From IMG/VR virus record IMGVR_UViG_3300025138_000215, positions 1 through 30,145 of that record: DNA of 30,145 bases, one strand, 5' to 3'. Below are positions 10,104-17,556 of this stretch, piece by piece; the first letter of the stretch is position 1; each line of letters opens with the position of its first letter. A program made the translations under genes and the position numbers. Source of the DNA: a virus. Below the pieces are notes generated by a model. It worked only from the letters and a program-made list of their open reading frames with translations. It was not told where the DNA came from and did not search any database.

Positions 10104-10481
10104 ATGAGCAATATAGAACAAAGAAAGCTAACCCAAAGACAAACAGCATTAGTAGATACGCTCGTAGCAAATGGTTGTACGATAAAAGTAGCTGCCGCAG
10201 AAGCCGGATACTCAGCTGGTGAAGCTGGAAGAGTGAGTGCTTCCAAGGCCTTACGTCAACCACATGTACAGCAATACATGATGCAGAGAGTGAGTGAGCA
10301 GTTAGGATTGAACGCTACAACTGCTGCAGTGCGAGTAATGAACCTAGCAACAGGGGCTAGATCAGAGTATGTACAGCTAGAAGCAGCGAAGGATATTCTT
10401 GATAGGGCTGGCTACAAGCCTATAGATCGTAGTCAAGTGCAAGTAGCTGGGGATATTCGCGTTAGTATAGACTTAGGCTAG
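10104..10481 (+). CDS. Terminase small subunit
   Basis: The 125-residue protein starts with the typical TerS pattern LTQRQTALVDTLVANGCTIKVAAAEAGYSAGEAGRVSASKALRQPHVQQYM (about 9-59), a helix-turn-helix that binds packaging-site DNA, followed by a helical oligomerisation part with SEYVQLEAAKDILDRAGYKP and a beta tail (VQVAGDIRVSIDLG). It would mark the viral DNA for TerL. A promoter-like motif and a purine tract lie just upstream. It is separated from TerL by seven small genes, an arrangement that I recall in marine podoviruses but not in T7 itself. Start: GGAGAGTAG before ATG. Confidence 0.85.
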   Translation: MSNIEQRKLTQRQTALVDTLVANGCTIKVAAAEAGYSAGEAGRVSASKALRQPHVQQYMMQRVSEQLGLNATTAAVRVMNLATGARSEYVQLEAAKDILDRAGYKPIDRSQVQVAGDIRVSIDLG

Positions 10482-10603
10482 CGGTAGGGGCCTCCAAAAC
10501 TTGGCCATAGTTACTAGCGAGTAGTCCCAAACAGACATTATTGTTAAAAAAGGTTCGCCTAAAAATATTTATCTGATATATGGTTTATTGAAGGAGATTT
10601 GAG
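10482..10603. other. Short non-coding interval between TerS and the first small basic gene
   Basis: These 122 nt are A/T-rich at the 3' side (about 10540-10585) and include a short GGCC-based inverted repeat (10490-10506) but no clear terminator. TTGTTA and TATTTA could be taken for promoter boxes, but the spacing is 19 bp, so I do not call a promoter. AAGGAGATTTGAG before ATG 10604 is a good Shine-Dalgarno. Confidence 0.4.
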
Positions 10604-10888
10604 ATGAGCACGCCAGCTTGGACTAGGAAAGAGGGTAAGAACCCTAAAGGTGGTTTGAATGCCAAGGGTCGTGCTGGCACTGGTATGAAGGCTCCTGTTA
10701 AGAGTGGTGATAATCCTAGACGTGCTAGTTTTTTAGCGAGGATGGGTAACATGAGGGGGCCTGAGAGGGATTCTAAAGGCAAGCCTACTAGACTTCTTCT
10801 TAGTTTGAAGGTGTGGGGTGCGAGTTCAAAGGCTGATGCTAGAGCGAAAGCTAGGGCAATTAGCAAGCGCAACAAGGCGAAAGCATAA
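10604..10888 (+). CDS. Basic protein, DUF6321-like
   Basis: The 94-residue protein is very basic and carries PAWTRKEGKNPKGGLNAKGRAGTG near the N-terminus, SGDNPRRASFLARMGNMRGPE in the middle and KPTRLLLSLKVWGASSKADARAKARAISKRNKAKA at the end. I remember this arrangement as DUF6321, seen in phages, function unknown. Its composition is compatible with nucleic-acid binding. It is the first of six small basic products placed between TerS and TerL, joined by 1-4 nt overlaps or very short gaps. The next gene starts in its stop codon (TAATG). Confidence 0.75.
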   Translation: MSTPAWTRKEGKNPKGGLNAKGRAGTGMKAPVKSGDNPRRASFLARMGNMRGPERDSKGKPTRLLLSLKVWGASSKADARAKARAISKRNKAKA

Positions 10889-11058
10889 TGGCTGTTAATG
10901 CATCTGGTAATTATACTAAACCTAAGATGAGAAAGAATTTATTTAACAGGATTAAGGCTTCTAGTGTTCAAGGTACTGCTGCTGGTCAGTGGTCGGCTAG
11001 AAAGGCACAGTTATTAGCAAAGCGGTATAAGGCTGCTGGTGGTGGGTATAAGTCATGA
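10888..11058 (+). CDS. Small basic protein with QWSARKAQLLAK motif
   Basis: Read directly from ATG 10888, which shares an A with the preceding stop, this gives 56 residues beginning MAVNASGNYTKPKMRKNLFN and containing GTAAGQWSARKAQLLAKRYKAAGGGYKS. The GQWSARKAQ-[LM]-[LV]-A-x-x-Y-x-x-x-GGGY ending is familiar from several marine-phage proteins. It is strongly basic, with no membrane segment, and likely binds nucleic acid or a virion component. The TGA at 11056-11058 overlaps the next start as ATGA. Confidence 0.7.
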   Translation: MAVNASGNYTKPKMRKNLFNRIKASSVQGTAAGQWSARKAQLLAKRYKAAGGGYKS

Positions 11059-11198
11059 GTTTAACAAAGCGTCAACAAATGAAGAAACATTCAGAACATC
11101 ATAGCAAGAGTCACATGGCAATGATGCGTAGGTTAATGAATAAGGGCGTTTCTTTTTCTTCTGCGCATAAGAAGGCTCAAAAAGAGGTAGGGAAATGA
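11055..11198 (+). CDS. Very small basic His/Met-rich protein, 47 residues
   Basis: ATG 11055 opens MSLTKRQQMKKHSEHHSKSH and continues MAMMRRLMNKGVSFSSAHKKAQKEVGK to TGA 11198. The pattern LTKRQ-x-x-x-x-KHS-x-HH-x-x-KHM-x-x-M at the start is one I recall from phage genes near terminase. It would form an amphipathic basic helix. Translation is coupled to both neighbours by 4-nt overlaps. A regulatory, capsid-associated or nucleic-acid-binding role is possible but not shown. Confidence 0.65.
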   Translation: MSLTKRQQMKKHSEHHSKSHMAMMRRLMNKGVSFSSAHKKAQKEVGK

Positions 11199-11434
11199 AA
11201 AAGCCCCAGAAGTCTTTATTAAATTGGGGAAAACAGAAGTGGCGAACTAAGAGTGGTAAACGTAGTTCTGACACTGGTGAGAGGTATTTACCTACTAAGG
11301 CTATTGCTGCTCTTAGCGATGCTGAATACCGATCTACCACTAGAGCAAAAAGAAAAGGCAAGGCGTCAGGCAAGCAGCATGTGGCTCAACCTAAGAAAAT
11401 CGCAACCAAAGTAAGGAAGTATAGAAATGCCTAA
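11195..11434 (+). CDS. Small basic protein with GERYLPTKAIAAL motif
   Basis: The 79-residue protein starts MKKPQKSLLNWGKQKWRTKSGKRSSDTGERYLPTKAIAALSDAEYRSTTRAKRKGKASGKQ-type sequence and ends QPKKIATKVRKYRNA. The pattern W-x-x-x-KW-T-x-SGK-x-S-x-TGERYLP-x-KAI-x-AL-[ST]-x-x-EYAATT is familiar to me in marine phages, but I do not assign a DUF number. Strongly basic and polar. Starts inside the previous gene by 4 nt and overlaps the next by 8 nt. Confidence 0.7.
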   Translation: MKKPQKSLLNWGKQKWRTKSGKRSSDTGERYLPTKAIAALSDAEYRSTTRAKRKGKASGKQHVAQPKKIATKVRKYRNA

Positions 11435-11552
11435 TGTTATGGGAAAGAAATATCCGTACACTGCCAAGGGAATAAAAGCTTCTAAGGCAGCTACTACTAA
11501 AGATATGCCCAAGAAAAAGAAGAAGGGTAAATCTCTTCTTGGGAGATACTAA
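11427..11552 (+). CDS. Tiny Lys-rich protein, 41 residues
   Basis: ATG 11427 opens MPNVMGKKYPYTAKGIKASK and ends in a KKKKKGKSLLGRY tail at TAA 11552. Proteins beginning MP-x-V-x-GKK-[YF]-PYTAKG are familiar as short phage products near terminase. Over a third of the residues are basic. It overlaps the preceding gene by 8 nt. Its function is unknown; DNA-binding is the simplest inference from composition. Confidence 0.65.
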   Translation: MPNVMGKKYPYTAKGIKASKAATTKDMPKKKKKGKSLLGRY

Positions 11553-11554
11553 GT

Positions 11555-11788
11555 ATGGCTTGGTATTATCCTAGTGGTGAGTTGTATGTGGGTGATGTTC
11601 ATAAAATTGCAAATATAACGTACTCAGGCACTAATCATATGTCTGATTCACGTAGATTAGTAGAGGGGCCAGAGCCAGAACGTGCCAGAAGCTCCACAGG
11701 TAGGTTAAAAGCAGATGATCCCTCTACACCTGAGATCAATGAAGCCTATCAAAAGCCGAAGCCTAGAAGAAAGGCTAAGAAGAAGTGA
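11555..11788 (+). CDS. Small phage protein with basic C-terminal tail
   Basis: The 77-residue product starts MAWYYPSGELYVGDVHKIANITYSG, a compact beta-rich part, and ends with disordered, acidic then basic segments (STGRLKADDPSTPEINEAYQKPKPRRKAKKK). The YYP-x-G-x-x-Y-x-G-x-x-H start followed by a [LR]-K-x-DDPSTPE-x-NEAY tail occurs in marine phages as I recall. Its ATG follows the previous stop by 2 nt, and its stop overlaps a GTG start. Function unknown. Confidence 0.65.
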   Translation: MAWYYPSGELYVGDVHKIANITYSGTNHMSDSRRLVEGPEPERARSSTGRLKADDPSTPEINEAYQKPKPRRKAKKK

Positions 11789-11985
11789 GTTTTATAGGTT
11801 CTATTCCCCAGCAAGACCTAGTGATGTTGCGAGGAATTGTAAGAAAAGTACATTTTGCTCACGTTGAAGCCAAGTATGGTAAGAATCTTATTACAGATCA
11901 TGAGTGTGACAAGTTGATTGATAGTATTGCACCAGAGGTTGTGCAGAATATGATTAGATTTGGTGTGGATAAGGGACTTAGGTAG
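11785..11985 (+). CDS. Small unknown protein before TerL
   Basis: The 66-residue protein starts at GTG 11785 (GTGA overlap with the preceding stop) and runs to TAG 11983-11985, which overlaps the GTG of TerL. It contains MLRGIVRKVHFAHVEAKYGKNLITDHECDKLIDSIAPEVVQNMIRFGVDKG, a helical pattern with ITDHECDKLID-x-[IL]-x-PEV that I recall from marine-phage proteins placed beside TerL. It is less basic than the preceding genes. Function unknown; a packaging accessory role follows only from its position. Confidence 0.65.
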   Translation: MSFIGSIPQQDLVMLRGIVRKVHFAHVEAKYGKNLITDHECDKLIDSIAPEVVQNMIRFGVDKGLR

Positions 11986-13514
11986 TGGTTGATTTTAAGT
12001 ACAAGCCTGATGGTGATGTACTCAAGTCGTTTATGAAAGATAATACTTTCCTTCGCGCCATTCGTGGGCCTGTTGGCTCTGGTAAGTCTGTTGGCTGTTG
12101 CATTGAAGTGTTTCGTCGCTCTCTCGGTCAGGATAAAAACGCTGCTGGAATAAGAAGAAGTAGATGGGCCATCATTCGGAATACTAACCCACAGCTTAGA
12201 ACGACTACTATTAAGACTTGGCTTGATTGGTTTCCAGAAAGTGATTGGGGTAAGTTTACTTGGTCTGTTCCGTATACTCATCACATTAAAAAGGGTGATA
12301 TAGACCTAGAGGTCCTTTTCTTGGCACTTGATAGGCCCGAAGATGTTAAGAAACTTCTATCATTGGAACTTACTGGCATCTGGATTAATGAGGCAAGAGA
12401 GATTCCCAAGTCTATTATTGACGCTTGCACCATGCGTGTTGGTAGATTCCCCTCTATGCGAGAGGGAGGCCCGACTTGGACAGGAGTTATAGCTGATACA
12501 AATGCGCCAGAAGAAGATCACTGGTGGCCTATTATGTCTGGTGAGGTTCCTGTTCCAGATCATATACCAAGAGAGCAAGCGAAGATGCTTGTTAAGCCTG
12601 ATAACTGGAAGTTCTTTACTCAACCCTCTGGGATGAAGGAAGTGCTGTCAGAAGAGGGCGAAATACTTAGTTACCAGCCTAATAAAGATGCTGAAAACTG
12701 CAAGAATATGATGAAAAGTTACTATCCAAATCTAATTCAAGGTAAAACAAAGAGTTGGATTGATGTCTATGTTATGAATAGACTTGGCATTATACAAGAT
12801 GGAAAGCCTGTGTATCCGATGTTTGCATATGAAACGCATGTTGCTAAAGAAGAAATACCTGTTGGGGCTGGCTTACCTTTATACATTGGAATTGACTTTG
12901 GTCTTACCCCTGCTGCTGTAATTGGTCAGAAGATTAGAGGAAGATGGCTTATTCAGTCTGAAGTTGTGGCCTTTGACATGGGCATTGTTAGGTTTGCAGA
13001 GGTGTTAAGGAATGAGATTGCTACTAGATATTCTCAAGTTTCCGATGTCTATATTTATGGTGATCCAGCAGGGGATTTTAGGGCGCAAACGGACGAATCT
13101 ACCCCTTTCCACATACTTAGAGGTGCTGGCCTACGCGCATTTCCCGCTCCGTCTAATTCCGTTGATCTCCGTTTGGAATCGGTTACGACTCAGCTTAATA
13201 AAATGGTGGAGGGGAAGCCAGCATTCCTAGTTGATCGACGCTGTTCTCAGCTTATTAAGGGATTTGATGGAGGATATGGCTATAAACGCATGGAAGTTAG
13301 TGGCGAAAGATACGCAGACAAGCCTGATAAGAATATGTTTTCCCACATTCATGATGCATTGCAGTATTTATTACTAGGTGCTGGTGAGGGTAGGGCATTA
13401 ATGTCTAATCAAAAGCCTTCTCAAGTAATTAATGCAAGAAAAGACTTTGATGTATTTACCAGAAAACCAAAGGTTGGTGTAAAAAAACCTAGTGTGTGGT
13501 CACTTGTGCGTTGA
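11985..13514 (+). CDS. Terminase large subunit
   Basis: This 509-residue ATPase/nuclease packages DNA. The ATPase half has Walker A GPVGSGKS (28-35) and Walker B LTGIWINE (129-136) with catalytic E136. The nuclease half is RNase-H-like: D304 in YIGIDFGLTP, D360 in IYGDPAG and D457 in HDALQYLL fit its acidic triad. The start is GTG, overlapping the previous TAG by one base; there is no closer ATG. The final codons (CTT GTG CGT TGA) contain a copy of the TTGTGCGTTG promoter-like motif. Length is normal for the podovirus TerL family. Confidence 0.95.
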   Translation: MVDFKYKPDGDVLKSFMKDNTFLRAIRGPVGSGKSVGCCIEVFRRSLGQDKNAAGIRRSRWAIIRNTNPQLRTTTIKTWLDWFPESDWGKFTWSVPYTHHIKKGDIDLEVLFLALDRPEDVKKLLSLELTGIWINEAREIPKSIIDACTMRVGRFPSMREGGPTWTGVIADTNAPEEDHWWPIMSGEVPVPDHIPREQAKMLVKPDNWKFFTQPSGMKEVLSEEGEILSYQPNKDAENCKNMMKSYYPNLIQGKTKSWIDVYVMNRLGIIQDGKPVYPMFAYETHVAKEEIPVGAGLPLYIGIDFGLTPAAVIGQKIRGRWLIQSEVVAFDMGIVRFAEVLRNEIATRYSQVSDVYIYGDPAGDFRAQTDESTPFHILRGAGLRAFPAPSNSVDLRLESVTTQLNKMVEGKPAFLVDRRCSQLIKGFDGGYGYKRMEVSGERYADKPDKNMFSHIHDALQYLLLGAGEGRALMSNQKPSQVINARKDFDVFTRKPKVGVKKPSVWSLVR

Positions 13515-13539
13515 GTTTTGTTAGGACTTGTGTTTAGCA
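13504..13539 (+). promoter_or_regulatory. Candidate late promoter 2, at the end of TerL
   Basis: TTGTGCGTTG (13504-13513) leads into TTGAGT (13511-13516) and, at 17 bp, TTAGCA (13534-13539), the same two boxes as at 10033 and 10056. The motif uses the last codons of TerL, so coding constraint explains some but not all of it. The next gene starts 21 nt further on, with AGGAG in the leader. Confidence 0.5.
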
Positions 13540-13559
13540 GAGATAACTAGGAGATCATT

Positions 13560-14456
13560 ATGTGTCTAACTGACAAAAAGCAAAGTAGCTCTAGGACAAC
13601 TGCGGCTACTGATACAGATACAAGTAAGCCTTTGACTATAGTAGAAACTGTTCCTAGAACAACAGTAAGAGGCGCTTTTGGGACAAGAAAAGATAAAGCT
13701 TCTTATGTAGTTTTATCAGACGGTAGCAAAGTATATTCTGAAACTGGTTCTAAACTAAACACAAGTGAAGAAGTTGAACAGGCAACATCAAGAGCAAATG
13801 AAATTATAGCATCAAGAAATACTCTAATAGATGCAAAAAGTTCACTTGTTTCTAATACTTTTGTTGATACTTCTGCCGCTGATGCCGCCGCTGATGCCGC
13901 TGCTGCTACCGCTAAAGCAACTCAAGATGCAATAGATGCTGCCTCAAAAGCAAATGCAGATAAGATTAAAAAGCTTGAAGATGATTTAGCTGCTAGTATA
14001 CTTTCTGGTGAAAAAAGCTCTGCCTTGGGTACTGAGAAAATACAGTCTCTTGAAACGCAAATAGTAGATTTAAAAAAAGCAACTGCTGAAACTGTAGGTC
14101 AATATACTGCTGCCGCTGCTGCTGGAATTGGTAATACTGGTGTAACTGTAGATCAAATTGTTGAAACTAAGCCTGACGCTGCAATGTTAGAGCAAGAGCG
14201 TCTTGCCGCTGCTGAATTGCGGAAGCAAAGAATAGAACGTGCTAGGTCTAAGCAGTCATTACTTAAAAGGCGCGAAGAAAGAATACAGGAAGTAGGTTCT
14301 GGTCGTAAAGTATTAAGTGGCGAAGAGATGGATTTAGGGCTTAAATATAGAGACTCACTTATTTCTGCCTCTACTGGCAAGCGAATGGGGTCTGGTCGTC
14401 GCTCTCTCCTTACTGGTTCTACTGGTGGAATCGGTTATTATAGTAGGTTCGTATAA
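13560..14456 (+). CDS. Ala-rich coiled-coil protein before the portal
   Basis: The 298-residue protein has a polar Ser/Thr-rich N-terminus, an Ala-rich middle (about 102-130), a coiled-coil part (KIKKLEDDLAASIL and LETQIVDLKKAT, roughly 135-175) and a basic C-terminal section with RKQRIERARSKQSLLKRREERIQE and an ending GSGRRSLLTGSTGGIGYYSRF. I recall proteins with the GRRSLLTG-x-x-GGIG ending next to portal genes of marine podoviruses; they are unassigned. Placement between TerL and portal suggests a virion or assembly protein. TAATG couples it to the portal gene. Confidence 0.6.
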   Translation: MCLTDKKQSSSRTTAATDTDTSKPLTIVETVPRTTVRGAFGTRKDKASYVVLSDGSKVYSETGSKLNTSEEVEQATSRANEIIASRNTLIDAKSSLVSNTFVDTSAADAAADAAAATAKATQDAIDAASKANADKIKKLEDDLAASILSGEKSSALGTEKIQSLETQIVDLKKATAETVGQYTAAAAAGIGNTGVTVDQIVETKPDAAMLEQERLAAAELRKQRIERARSKQSLLKRREERIQEVGSGRKVLSGEEMDLGLKYRDSLISASTGKRMGSGRRSLLTGSTGGIGYYSRFV

Positions 14457-16006
14457 TGATGAATGATCCAAAAAAATACATGGAGCGATACGAAAAAGCA
14501 AAGGCCCATAGACAAAACTTTGTTGATTTGTTTGAGGAATGTTATGAGTACGCTCTCCCTCAACGCGAATCTTTTTTCTTTGAAAGTGCAGGGCAGCGCA
14601 GAGATGATAAGATCTTTGACGAAACTGCCGTTGTTGGTGTTCAAGAGTTTGCATCTCGCTTGCAGTCTGGGCTTGTTCCTAACTTTGCGCGATGGGCAGA
14701 CCTTACTTCTGGTTCTGAAATACCGCCCGAAGATAAAGATGCAGTAGACAATGATCTTGATGAAGTAACTGAGTATGTCTTTGAAATATTACAGAACTCT
14801 AACTTTTCTCAAGAAGTACACGAATCCTTTATGGACTTAGCGGTAGGCACTGGCATTCTTTGCATTGAAGAAGGTGATGCTATTAACCCAATTACATTCT
14901 CAGCTGTTCCTTTGCCTCATGTGGTATTGGATACTGGTGCTGACGATAAGATTGACCATGTGTTTCGTGAGCGAAAGGGCATAAGAAACTCAGAGCTACC
15001 TATTATTTATCCAGAAAAAGGGTTTGATAAGAGGGTTTCTGATAGAATTATGCGTGATCCAGAGGGTAAGTGTACGGTACTAGAGGTGGTTTGTAAGGAT
15101 TACTCTAAGAAAAACCAAGAAGCTTATATGCATTATGTAATTGATATGGCTACTAAGACTAATCTTACAGAGAATAACTTTAGCGGCGTAGGCTCTAACC
15201 CATATGTTTGCTTTCGTTGGACTAAATGTGCTGGTGAGGTCTATGGTAGAGGCCCACTGATTAATGCCTTGTCAGCAATTAAGACTACTAACCTTACTAT
15301 TCAGCTAATACTTGAGAATGCACAAATGGCTATCTCTGGTATTTATCAAATGGATGATGATGGCATTATAAATCCAGATACAATTAACTTAGTCCCCGGC
15401 ACAATCATTCCTAAATCCCCACAATCGGGTGGATTGCAAGCTATTCAATCGGCTGGACGCTTCGATGTTGCCGATCTTGTGCTAAGTGATATGCGCCAGA
15501 ATATTAAACGTGCGCTTTACAGCGAAATGCTAGGAAACCCAGATAGAACCCCTGCATCTGCTACAGAAGTTGCCGAGCGTATGGCTGATTTATCTCGTAG
15601 AATAGGCTCTGCGTTTGGAAGATTGCAAGCTGAGTTAGTACAACCAGTATTGCAGCGTGTAGTACACATACTTCGTAAGCAAGGTCGCATTGATTTACCT
15701 ACAGTTAATGGAAGAGAAGTTAAGATTCGCTCTGTTTCTCCGCTTGCACAGGCGCAATCAAATCAAGACATATCTTCTGTTGCGCGTTTTCTTGAAATGA
15801 TTCAAGCATACTTTGGTGGTGATGTAATTAACATTTTAATTAACTCAGAAGAAACGGCTATTTATTTAGCAAAACAATTCGGTGTTCCTGACAGCTTGAT
15901 TCGTGATGCAAATGAGCGTAAGGAATTAGTCGCAATGATGCAGCAAATGGCTCAAGCTCAACAGGCTGCGCCAGTAAGAACGGAACAACAGATTGCCGCA
16001 GAGTAA
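14456..16006 (+). CDS. Portal (head-tail connector) protein
   Basis: The 516-residue protein matches the T7-type connector family (PF12236): N-terminal YEKAKAHRQNFVDLFEECYEYALP, then DDKIFDETAVVGVQEFASRLQSGLVP, a middle with VCFRWTKCAGEVYGRGPLINAL and ALYSEMLGNPDRTPASATEVAERMADLSRRIGSAFGRLQAELVQPVLQRVVHIL, and a Gln/Ala-rich C-terminus. It forms the dodecameric channel at one capsid vertex through which TerL drives DNA. It shares TAATG with the upstream gene. A second ATG lies directly after the first. Confidence 0.92.
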   Translation: MMNDPKKYMERYEKAKAHRQNFVDLFEECYEYALPQRESFFFESAGQRRDDKIFDETAVVGVQEFASRLQSGLVPNFARWADLTSGSEIPPEDKDAVDNDLDEVTEYVFEILQNSNFSQEVHESFMDLAVGTGILCIEEGDAINPITFSAVPLPHVVLDTGADDKIDHVFRERKGIRNSELPIIYPEKGFDKRVSDRIMRDPEGKCTVLEVVCKDYSKKNQEAYMHYVIDMATKTNLTENNFSGVGSNPYVCFRWTKCAGEVYGRGPLINALSAIKTTNLTIQLILENAQMAISGIYQMDDDGIINPDTINLVPGTIIPKSPQSGGLQAIQSAGRFDVADLVLSDMRQNIKRALYSEMLGNPDRTPASATEVAERMADLSRRIGSAFGRLQAELVQPVLQRVVHILRKQGRIDLPTVNGREVKIRSVSPLAQAQSNQDISSVARFLEMIQAYFGGDVINILINSEETAIYLAKQFGVPDSLIRDANERKELVAMMQQMAQAQQAAPVRTEQQIAAE

Positions 16007-16253
16007 CCACATTGGTTTAGATGGACTAGCAAGAACAACTGCAGAAGAAGATAAGTTAAGTTTGAATATTGGAACTGTCTTTGCAACCCCATCAGGTAGC
16101 GAGGTTCTTCGCTATCTACGCAGTATTACAATAGAAATGGTAAGTGGCCCAAACATAACTACTGACGAGTTGCGCCATTTAGAAGGCCAGCGTTACCTTG
16201 TTGGCCTTATTGAGCGTCACTCCCAACGAGCACATAAGGTAAAAAACAAATGA
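15993..16253 (+). CDS. Bbp19-like phage protein
   Basis: The 86-residue protein contains FATPSGSEVLRYLRSITIEMVSGPNITTDELRHLEGQRYLVGLIERHSQRAHK, the pattern [FT]-x-T-x-x-G-x-x-VL-x-YL and LRHLEGQRYLVGLIER of the Bbp19-type family (PF25181 from memory). Such proteins are common between portal and scaffold in podoviruses and have unclear roles, probably in capsid assembly. It overlaps the end of the portal gene by 14 nt in another frame and its stop overlaps the scaffold ATG. Confidence 0.75.
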   Translation: MPQSNHIGLDGLARTTAEEDKLSLNIGTVFATPSGSEVLRYLRSITIEMVSGPNITTDELRHLEGQRYLVGLIERHSQRAHKVKNK

Positions 16254-16966
16254 GTGAAGAAACAGTAGAAACAGCAACAGAAGAAAAAGACTTTGTTGTA
16301 GCAGAAGATTCTCAACCAGAGCGCCCTGAGTGGTTGCCAGAAAAATATAACACTGGTGAGGATTTGGCAAAAGCATACACTGAGTTATCAAGCAAGTTAG
16401 GTCAAAAGGAAGATGATTTTCGCAGCAAGTTTCATGAAGAACTACAAGCGGAAGCATTTAAAGACAGGCCCGAAACATCTGGCGGTTATGAAATACCGGA
16501 AGGCATAGACGAAGAATCAACACTTGATAGCGATTTATTAAAGTGGTGGTCTGAACATTCCTTTGAGAATGGGTTTAGTCAGGATGAGTTTAATAAAGGC
16601 TTGGAGATGTACACCAGCGCTATAAGTGCGAATGAGCCTGACTTAGATGCCGAAGCAAAAAAGCTTGGTGATAATTCTAATGCAAGAATAGAAGCGGCTG
16701 GCTTGTTTGCAAATCAATTCTTTGGTGAAGAGCATATGCCAGCCATAGAGCGCCTTGCTGAAACTGCTGATGGTATTGTTGCTTTAGAATTTATAATGGA
16801 AAAAATGAAAACGCCTTCTGTGAATAGTGATTCTGTTTCTGCAAGTAAAGTTACTGAAGAAAACCTTAGGGAAATGATGAAAGATGAGCGTTATTGGAAT
16901 CCAACTAGGCGTAGCAATGACTTTGTAAAGGAAGTTGATAGTGGATTTAAAACCATTTACGGATGA
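16250..16966 (+). CDS. Scaffolding (capsid assembly) protein
   Basis: The 238-residue protein is highly acidic with a disordered N-terminus, PEWLPEKYNTGEDLAKAYTELSSKLGQKEDDF (about residues 26-57), a helical middle and a basic C-terminal part (RYWNPTRRSNDFVKEVDSGFKTIYG). PE-x-[LF]-x-x-KY-x-[ST]-x-EDL-x-KAY-x-EL-x-x-K is the hallmark of T7 gp9-type scaffolds, which shape the procapsid and then leave. It precedes the capsid gene as expected. The end of its gene overlaps the next gene by 26-32 nt. Confidence 0.88.
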   Translation: MSEETVETATEEKDFVVAEDSQPERPEWLPEKYNTGEDLAKAYTELSSKLGQKEDDFRSKFHEELQAEAFKDRPETSGGYEIPEGIDEESTLDSDLLKWWSEHSFENGFSQDEFNKGLEMYTSAISANEPDLDAEAKKLGDNSNARIEAAGLFANQFFGEEHMPAIERLAETADGIVALEFIMEKMKTPSVNSDSVSASKVTEENLREMMKDERYWNPTRRSNDFVKEVDSGFKTIYG

Positions 16967-17477
16967 ACCTAAGATAATTTCTAGGGGTGGGTCTTATCTT
17001 ACCCTTATGACTGAAGGTCATATTGATGAACTTGTAAATATTCTAGCAATTGAGAATGTTAAAGAGCTTGCTATGTCTGGAAGAACTGACATTAAAAAAG
17101 CTTTAGAAGAAATGCACTCTACTTGTGAAATGTATGTAGTGCGAGGCAAGAGAGGAGACCTTCTTTGCGTAGGTGGCTTGTCATATAGTGATGATTGGCC
17201 TCAATTATTTGCAATGTTTTCTACAACTATGAAAGATAACTTTCATCTAATGGCTAGAGGATCAAAGATGCTTGTTAATTTTTTAGATAAAACTCAAGAG
17301 GGTATGACTATGACAATACTTTCAGAGCACACTCCTATGATTAATTGGGCTACATGGTTGGGTTTTGAACCAATTGGTATCAGTGAGGATAAAAATAACA
17401 AGTATGTTGAATTTGTGCGTTGCAATCCAAATAAAAACAATGTTTACAATTCTGCATCGCGGCCCGTAACGCATTGA
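16941..17477 (+). CDS. GNAT-fold-like protein between scaffold and capsid
   Basis: I choose GTG 16941, since GGAA is at a proper distance (TTG 16935 is possible and adds two residues), giving 178 residues beginning MDLKPFTDEPK. Strands and helices are arranged as in the acetyltransferase fold: an N-terminal strand, EGHIDELVNILAIENVKEL, MYVVRGKRGDLLCVGGLSYSDDWPQLFAMFSTTM, and a C-terminal TPMINWATWLGFEPIG of the kind seen near the GNAT end. The acetyl-CoA motif is weak. In T7-like phages, proteins of this kind (DUF2833, gp13-like) can be internal virion proteins. The last 20 codons include a promoter-like motif for the capsid gene. Confidence 0.65.
   Translation: MDLKPFTDEPKIISRGGSYLTLMTEGHIDELVNILAIENVKELAMSGRTDIKKALEEMHSTCEMYVVRGKRGDLLCVGGLSYSDDWPQLFAMFSTTMKDNFHLMARGSKMLVNFLDKTQEGMTMTILSEHTPMINWATWLGFEPIGISEDKNNKYVEFVRCNPNKNNVYNSASRPVTH
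17413..17448 (+). promoter_or_regulatory. Candidate late promoter 3, upstream of the capsid gene
   Basis: TTGTGCGTTG (17413-17422) is followed by TTGCAA (17420-17425) and TTTACA (17443-17448) at 17 bp. It lies in the last codons of the GNAT-like gene, about 110 nt before the capsid start, and its transcript would begin with the structured leader at 17498. The boxes match less well than copies 1 and 2. Confidence 0.45.
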
Positions 17478-17497
17478 TCGGCCCCTTTTGGGATACC

Positions 17498-17540
17498 TGA
17501 GTTGATATGAGAGTGCGGATACCCGTAGCACCGAAACTCA
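17498..17540 (+). promoter_or_regulatory. Structured leader of the major capsid gene
   Basis: TGAGTT (17498-17503) pairs with AACTCA (17535-17540) and encloses GTGC-GG-atac-CC-gta-GCAC (17513-17531), a nested stem with a four-base loop and a 3-nt bulge. It ends 16 nt before ATG 17557, with AGGA between. It could protect the most abundant virion message or tune its translation. The interval 17478-17556 has no ORF. Confidence 0.45.
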
Positions 17541-17556
17541 ACTTAGGACTATTGAA

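Noticed and set aside
10482-10603. Promoter in the gap after TerS
   Set aside because: TTGTTA and TATTTA are 19 bp apart, the gap lacks the late motif, and the downstream genes can be transcribed from the TerS promoter.
11053-11373. A 106-residue leftward frame across the small basic genes
   Set aside because: It reads the reverse of Lys-rich genes, giving hydrophobic sequence. The plus-strand genes are coupled and have recognisable patterns.
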